Positions 60,146-64,000 of a stretch of 64,000 nucleotides of DNA are shown here, piece by piece. The DNA lies in NCBI RefSeq assembly GCF_000215705.1, contig NC_015677.1, positions 880,001 to 944,000 of the forward strand, in the 5' to 3' direction. Position numbers and translations under genes: made by a program. Each line of letters starts with the position of its first letter. Position 1 is the stretch's first letter. Source of the DNA: Ramlibacter tataouinensis TTB310 (lineage in GTDB: Bacteria > Pseudomonadota > Gammaproteobacteria > Burkholderiales > Burkholderiaceae_C). The notes beneath the pieces were generated by a model. That model was not told the origin of the DNA. It did not search any database and saw only the letters and a program-made list of their open reading frames with translations.

Positions 60146-60970
60146 TCAGGCGTACAGCCGCTGGCCCGCGACGCGCAGCGCCGCGGCGCGCGCCTCGCCC
60201 AGCACCCGCACCACCGGCGTCCACAGGCTCTCGTAGACGGGCAGCGCCTGCGGCTCGAAGCTGGTGTGCGGCCAGTCCGAGCCCCAGACCAGACGGTCGT
60301 CGAACAGCGCGGCGACGTGGCACAGCGTGGGCGCCAGGGCGTCGTAGGGCGGCGCAGCATGGAGCCGGTACCAGCCCGACAGCTTCACCCAGCAGCCGGC
60401 CGCGGCCAGCCTGGAGAGCGCTTCCCAGGCCGGGTCGTGCGCCGGGGCGGCGGGCGTCATGCCGGCCAGGTGGTCCAGCACGAAGCACAGGCCGGTCTCG
60501 TCCTGGCACCGCTGGATGACCGGCAGGTCCTCGGCCCGCGCATACCACTGCACGTGCCAGCCGCGCGCTCGCAGCCGCGGCGCCAGCGAGCGCAGCTGCG
60601 CCAGCGCGGCCTGGCGCTGGCTGCCGACCGGAGAGACCAGGTTGAAGCGGACGCCTCGCACCCCGGCCTCGTGCATCTCGTCCAGCAGCGAAGGCAGCGC
60701 CAAGGCATCCAGCACGGCGACGCCGCGATGCCGCCCGGCGCCGGCGCGCAGCGCCCGCAGCAGCACCGAGTTGTCGGTGCCGTACACGCTGGGCTGCACC
60801 AGGACCAGGTGGCCGAAGCCGTGCGCAGCCGCCAGGGCCTCGATGTCGGCCAGCGGCCGGCGCACCGGCGCGTAGTGCGCGCCCGGCGCGGCGGGGGCGT
60901 CGTCGAACACGTGGACGTGGCAGTCCCAGCCGGTCGCGGCGACGCGCTGCGGAGGCGGCGGCGTCGACAA
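60146..60970 (-). CDS. Amidohydrolase-2 family protein (lactonase/PDC-hydrolase-like)
   Basis: 274 residues from a TTG at 60970, 2 bp after the upstream stop; no ATG or GTG lies between there and the conserved start, so TTG is the best choice. Metal site GWDCHVHVF near residue 20, LVLVQPSVYGTDNSVLLRAL, CFVLDHLAG and the final VWGSDWPHTSFEP define COG3618-type enzymes, which include 2-pyrone-4,6-dicarboxylate hydrolase and L-fucono- or galactarolactonases. With a Bug receptor and MFS gene in the same operon, it probably opens a lactone in a carboxylic-acid pathway. Confidence 0.85.
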   Translation of the reverse strand: MSTPPPPQRVAATGWDCHVHVFDDAPAAPGAHYAPVRRPLADIEALAAAHGFGHLVLVQPSVYGTDNSVLLRALRAGAGRHRGVAVLDALALPSLLDEMHEAGVRGVRFNLVSPVGSQRQAALAQLRSLAPRLRARGWHVQWYARAEDLPVIQRCQDETGLCFVLDHLAGMTPAAPAHDPAWEALSRLAAAGCWVKLSGWYRLHAAPPYDALAPTLCHVAALFDDRLVWGSDWPHTSFEPQALPVYESLWTPVVRVLGEARAAALRVAGQRLYA

Positions 60971-60972
60971 GC

Positions 60973-61962
60973 TCAGCCGACGGCGATCTTGCGATCGCGC
61001 ACCACCCGGGCCCACTGCGCCTGCTGCGCCTTGATGAAGGCGGGCACCAGGCCCTCGGGACCGTCGGGGAAGACCTCGCCGCTCAGGCTGCGCACCCGGC
61101 CCAGCACCTCGGGGTCGCTCATCGCCCGGCGCAGCGCCGTGCCCAGGCGCGTCTTGACCGCCGGCGAGATGCCGGCCGGCGCCAGCACCGGGTTCCATTC
61201 CAGCACCTCGTAGCCCGGCACGCCCGCCTCTTCCATGGTGGGGACCTCGGGCAGGACGCGGGCCCGGCGGCGGCTGGTGACCGCCAGCGGGCGCAGCTTG
61301 CCGGCCTGGATATGGCCCAGCGACGAGGCCACGTTGGCGAAGAACAGCGGCACCTGGCCGCCGATCACGTCGTTCATCGCCGGCCCGCCGCCCTTGTAGG
61401 GCACGTGGGTCAGGCTGACGCCGGCGCGGTCCTCGAACAGCGCCCCCGCCAGGTGCTGGGCCGAGCCGTTGCCGGAGGAGGCGTAGGCGATCTGCCCGGG
61501 CCGCGCCTTGGCCGCCTTGATCAGGTCGCGCACGTTCTTCGATTCATGCCCGGGATGGCTCACCAGCACGTTGGGGAACAGGGCCAGCACGGCCAGCGGG
61601 GTGAAGGCCTTGTCGCTGTCATAGGGCAGCTTGGGGAACAGCGAGGGATTGACGGCGAAGGAGGACGCATCCAGCAGCAGCTGGCTGCCGTCGGGCGTGG
61701 CGCGCGCCACCTGGCTGGCGGCGATCTGGCCGCTGGCGCCGGGCTTGTTGTCCACCACCACGTTCTGGCCCAGGGCCCGGGACAGGTGCGGCGCGATCAG
61801 CCGCGCCATCAGGTCGGCGCCGCCGCCGGCCGGGTAGGACACCACCAGGGTGACGGTGCCGCCCCCGGCCACGGTGTCCTGGGCGTGGGCCAGCCAGGGC
61901 GCGGCCAGGGTGGCGCCGGCCAGGCGCAGCAGGGTACGGCGGGATGCGGCGGGTGCGGTCAT
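60973..61962 (-). CDS. Bug-type tripartite tricarboxylate transporter substrate-binding protein
   Basis: 329 residues from ATG 61962. The signal peptide AASRRTLLRLAGATLAAPWL with AHA cleavage site has a twin-Arg character. The mature part has VTLVVSYPAGGGADLMARLI, VVVDNKPGASGQIAASQVA, THVPYKGGGPAMNDVIGGQV and LPEVPTMEEAGVPG, the TctC/Bug pattern. It lies between a UTRA regulator and an amidohydrolase gene on the same strand, 10 bp from the former. No TctAB genes are adjacent; an MFS permease upstream may do the transport instead. Confidence 0.95.
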   Translation of the reverse strand: MTAPAASRRTLLRLAGATLAAPWLAHAQDTVAGGGTVTLVVSYPAGGGADLMARLIAPHLSRALGQNVVVDNKPGASGQIAASQVARATPDGSQLLLDASSFAVNPSLFPKLPYDSDKAFTPLAVLALFPNVLVSHPGHESKNVRDLIKAAKARPGQIAYASSGNGSAQHLAGALFEDRAGVSLTHVPYKGGGPAMNDVIGGQVPLFFANVASSLGHIQAGKLRPLAVTSRRRARVLPEVPTMEEAGVPGYEVLEWNPVLAPAGISPAVKTRLGTALRRAMSDPEVLGRVRSLSGEVFPDGPEGLVPAFIKAQQAQWARVVRDRKIAVG

Positions 61963-61970
61963 GATGCTCC

Positions 61971-62627
61971 TCAGGTGATGGTCAGGCTGTAGTGGAAGGC
62001 GTGCGCGTCGCCGTAGGTGGTGCGCGCCTCCACGCAGCGGCCCGTGATGTCCCAGGCGCGCCGGGTCACGCGCGCGCAGGGATGGCCGGGCGGCAGGTCC
62101 AGGTGGGCGGCCTGGGCGGCGCCGAAGGTGCCGAAGCCGATCTCGTCGCAGGCGCGCTGCACGTGCACGCCGCAGCGCTGCGCGTACATCGGGTAGAACA
62201 GGTCGTCCCAGGCGTCGGTGGGCCCACTGGCCAGGGCCTGGAACAGCGGCAGCGGCAGGTGGATCTCCTCCAGCAGGCAGGGCGTGCCGGCCAGCGCGCG
62301 CACCCGCAGCAGCTGCAGCACCGCCTCGCCGGGGGCGATGCCCAGGCGCATGGCCACCTCGCCCGAGGCGGCCAACGGGCGGCGCGCGACGATGCGCGAG
62401 GTCGGCACTTCGCCCGAGGCATTGCCGAAGCGGAAGAAGCGCAGCATGGTGGCGCCGCTGAGCGAGGCCCGCACGAAGGTGCCCCGGCCGTGGACGCGCT
62501 CCACCAGCCCCTGTTCGGCCAGCAGCTCCAGCGCGCGGCGCAGGGTGTTCAACGCCACGCCGTGTTCGGCCGCGAGCGCCTGTTCCGACGGCAGTGCCGT
62601 GCCGGGGGCCCATTCGCCGGCCAACAC
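61971..62627 (-). CDS. HutC/UTRA-type GntR transcriptional regulator (start uncertain)
   Basis: 218 residues from GTG 62627, the first canonical start in frame. The winged HTH (ALPSEQALAAEHGVALNTLR, RVHGRGTFV) is followed by a UTRA ligand domain (LQLLRVRALAGTPCLLEEIH, ACDEIGFGTFGAAQAAHLDL). The open frame and family-like sequence continue upstream (LALVQAEPGQSRYAAVAAAL), covering the first helix of the HTH that GTG 62627 would omit. No ATG, GTG or TTG occurs there. A GAGGAC box (62726-62721) precedes an ATC codon at 62717 that would give 248 residues, normal for the family. So the true start is probably unusual or the sequence has a change here. Confidence 0.82.
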   Translation of the reverse strand: MLAGEWAPGTALPSEQALAAEHGVALNTLRRALELLAEQGLVERVHGRGTFVRASLSGATMLRFFRFGNASGEVPTSRIVARRPLAASGEVAMRLGIAPGEAVLQLLRVRALAGTPCLLEEIHLPLPLFQALASGPTDAWDDLFYPMYAQRCGVHVQRACDEIGFGTFGAAQAAHLDLPPGHPCARVTRRAWDITGRCVEARTTYGDAHAFHYSLTIT

Positions 62628-62720
62628 CCGGGCCCGCAGCGCGGCCGCGACGGCGGCGTACCGGCTCTGGCCGGGCTCGGCCTGGACCAGGGCGAGGGGT
62701 GGGCGTCGGTTGATGATGCG

Positions 62721-62734
62721 GTCCTCTAGATGAC
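62721..62734. promoter_or_regulatory. Candidate GntR/UTRA operator
   Basis: GTCCTCTAGATGAC is a near-palindrome (12 of 14 positions) centred on TCTAGA. Operators of HutC/DasR-type regulators commonly have a GTCTAGAC or TATAGA-like core. It lies just upstream of the UTRA regulator gene, overlapping the region of its ribosome binding site, which suits autoregulation. Confidence 0.4.
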
Positions 62735-62802
62735 TGCAGGACTGTGGCAGAGGAGCGGATTGCCGGCCCCCGGGAAAACCCGGAGATGAGGCCGGTGCCG
62801 AG

Positions 62803-64000
62803 TCAGCCCGCCGCCGCCAGCGGCTTGGGCCCGCGGGTCGGCGGCGGTCCCCTCTTCCTCACGCGCCAGTACAGGCTGCCGACGATCGCCAGGTTCAGCA
62901 GGTTCCAGGCGATGCCGTTGAGGAAGGCCGCGTCGTAGCTGCCGGTCAGGTCGAACACCAGCCCGGACAGCCAGCCGCCCAGCGCCATGCCCAGCAGCGT
63001 GGCCATGATCACCGCGCCGACCCGGGCGCCCGCCTCCTGGGGCGGGAAGTGCTCGCGCACGATGATGGCGTACGCGGGCACGATGCCGCCCTGGAACAGG
63101 CCGAACAGGGCCGACACCAGGTACAGCGACACCAGCCCGTCGAAGGGCAGGAACATCAGCAGGGCGATGCCCTGCAGCGCCGAGCCCAGCAGCAGCGTGC
63201 GGATGCCGCCGATGCGGTCGCAGATCAGGCCCGAGACCAGCCGGCTGACGATGCCGCAGGCCAGCATCAGCGACAGCATCTCGGCCCCGCGCGCGGCGCC
63301 GAAGCCCAGGTCGGCGCAGTAGGCCACGATGTGGACCTGGGGCATGGACATGGCGACGCAGCAGGCCACGCCGGCGATGCACAGCAGCAGCTGCGCGTGG
63401 CCGGGGCGCAGGCCGAACGGGCGTGTCGCATCGGCCGCCGCGGCCAGGCCCTTGGCCGCCGGCGCGGCCACCACCAGCGGAGGCCGCTGGCGCATGCGCA
63501 GCGACAGCAGCGCCATGCCCACGCCGCACACCAGGCCGAGCAGCAGGTAGGTCTGGCGCCAGCCGATTTCCTCCACGCCCCACTGCACCAGCGGCGGCCA
63601 GACGGCGCCCGCGACGTAATTGCCGCTGGCGCACACGGCCACGGCGATGCCGCGCCGCCTGTTCCACCACAGCGAGGTGTCGGCCAGCAACGGCGCGAAG
63701 GTGGACGAGCTGCCCAGCAGGCCCAGCAGCAGGCCGTGCGCCAGCGCGAAGCTCCACAGGCTGTCGGCCATGCCGGCCCAGGCGAAGCCGCCGAAGACGG
63801 CCGCGGCGCCGATGGCCAGCACCCGCGCGATGCCGTAGCGGTCGGCCCACTTGCCGGTGAACAGCCCGCCGATGCCCAGGCCCACCATCATCAACGTGTA
63901 GGGCAGCGAGGCGTCGGCGCGGTCCACGCCGAACTCGGCCTGCACGGCCGGCAGCACCACGGCCACCACGTACATGCCGCTGTTGCCCAGCGTCACCAGC
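62803..64000 (-). CDS. MFS transporter, N-terminus beyond window
   Basis: At least 397 residues; the frame is open to the right edge and the first helix seems to begin before the first visible Met, so the start lies outside. Twelve-helix major facilitator features are GLGIGGLFTGKWADRYGIAR (motif A-like loop between helices 2 and 3), FGLFQGGIVPAYAIIVREHF and GMALGGWLSGLVFDLTGSYD. The group resembles MFS permeases for aromatic or monocarboxylic acids. It is on the same strand as, and upstream of, the UTRA-Bug-amidohydrolase genes, with an 86-bp gap containing the candidate operator. Confidence 0.92.
   Translation of the reverse strand, partial: LVTLGNSGMYVVAVVLPAVQAEFGVDRADASLPYTLMMVGLGIGGLFTGKWADRYGIARVLAIGAAAVFGGFAWAGMADSLWSFALAHGLLLGLLGSSSTFAPLLADTSLWWNRRRGIAVAVCASGNYVAGAVWPPLVQWGVEEIGWRQTYLLLGLVCGVGMALLSLRMRQRPPLVVAAPAAKGLAAAADATRPFGLRPGHAQLLLCIAGVACCVAMSMPQVHIVAYCADLGFGAARGAEMLSLMLACGIVSRLVSGLICDRIGGIRTLLLGSALQGIALLMFLPFDGLVSLYLVSALFGLFQGGIVPAYAIIVREHFPPQEAGARVGAVIMATLLGMALGGWLSGLVFDLTGSYDAAFLNGIAWNLLNLAIVGSLYWRVRKRGPPPTRGPKPLAAAG

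Noticed and set aside
62769..62784. Hairpin CCCGG-GAAAA-CCCGG-like sequence after the MFS gene as a terminator
   Set aside because: The stem is short and no T-run follows in either direction.

Overview
The window is GC-rich chromosomal DNA of a betaproteobacterium, most likely a Burkholderiales member of the Comamonadaceae type (Ramlibacter/Variovorax-like). Pointers are the roughly 70% GC of most genes, two orphan Bug-type (TctC family) solute receptors, a TRAP carbon-acid operon, PHA-granule proteins, a TctDE-like two-component pair, and a type III pantothenate kinase. Species cannot be named from the sequence alone. No rRNA, tRNA, CRISPR array, insertion sequence or prophage was seen.

Layout. 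(1) 1-3451: the left edge cuts the C-terminus of a CqsA/LqsA-type alpha-hydroxyketone autoinducer synthase. It converges on an operon of a CqsS/LqsS-type sensor kinase and a separate response regulator, with a divergent LuxR-type regulator beside them: a compact putative quorum-sensing locus. (2) 3509-18000: housekeeping and accessory metabolism (coaX, argE, two other amino-acid/peptide hydrolases, orphan binding proteins, a molybdopterin oxidoreductase, a lipoprotein aminopeptidase, two PHA-associated proteins, an acyl-CoA-binding protein, a hemerythrin and a TetR regulator). A decayed subtilase-propeptide gene lies at 14703-15034. (3) 18136-42531: a large surface-polysaccharide region. rmlBDAC make dTDP-L-rhamnose. 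An ABC exporter (wzm, and wzt with a C-terminal cargo domain) is followed by a translationally coupled series: methyltransferase with coiled-coil tail, two glycosyltransferases, a GT-C-like membrane protein and a polyprenyl-phosphate glycosyltransferase, then an SMR-type flippase. Further GT2 enzymes and a WecA-like initiator follow. A second, oppositely oriented operon (about 41.1 down to 34.9 kb) holds its own GT2, ABC permease and ATPase, HAD phosphatase, nucleotidyltransferase-kinase fusion, second nucleotidyltransferase and WavE-family transferase. Two different glycans are probably made here. (4) 42620-47129: argB, a TctDE-like two-component system, slmA and an orphan pdeM. (5) 47224-50944: a lower-GC islet (about half GC in sampled lines) with a polysaccharide deacetylase, a GNAT protein and a PMT-like membrane glycosyltransferase, ending at an 18-bp tandem repeat. 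(6) 50945-60128: a sugar-acid catabolic regulon. A UxaA-type dehydratase, an Ldh-type dehydrogenase, a DctPQM TRAP transporter and a FadR-subfamily GntR regulator run leftward. Two SDR dehydrogenases and an FAH-type hydrolase run rightward from the same divergent promoter region, which carries a FadR-like palindrome. (7) 60146-64000: a second small catabolic cluster (amidohydrolase, Bug receptor, HutC/UTRA GntR regulator, MFS permease cut by the right edge).

How it fits together. The polysaccharide region has nearly every element of ABC-transporter-dependent O-antigen/capsule synthesis: activated sugar, initiator, transferases, chain-end modifier and exporter. It also contains what looks like a three-part periplasmic glycan-decoration module. 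The most notable points are the Cqs/Lqs-like locus, the coiled-coil methyltransferase next to a cargo-domain Wzt, the nucleotidyltransferase-kinase fusion cassette, and a branched inverted-repeat element at 53740-53858.
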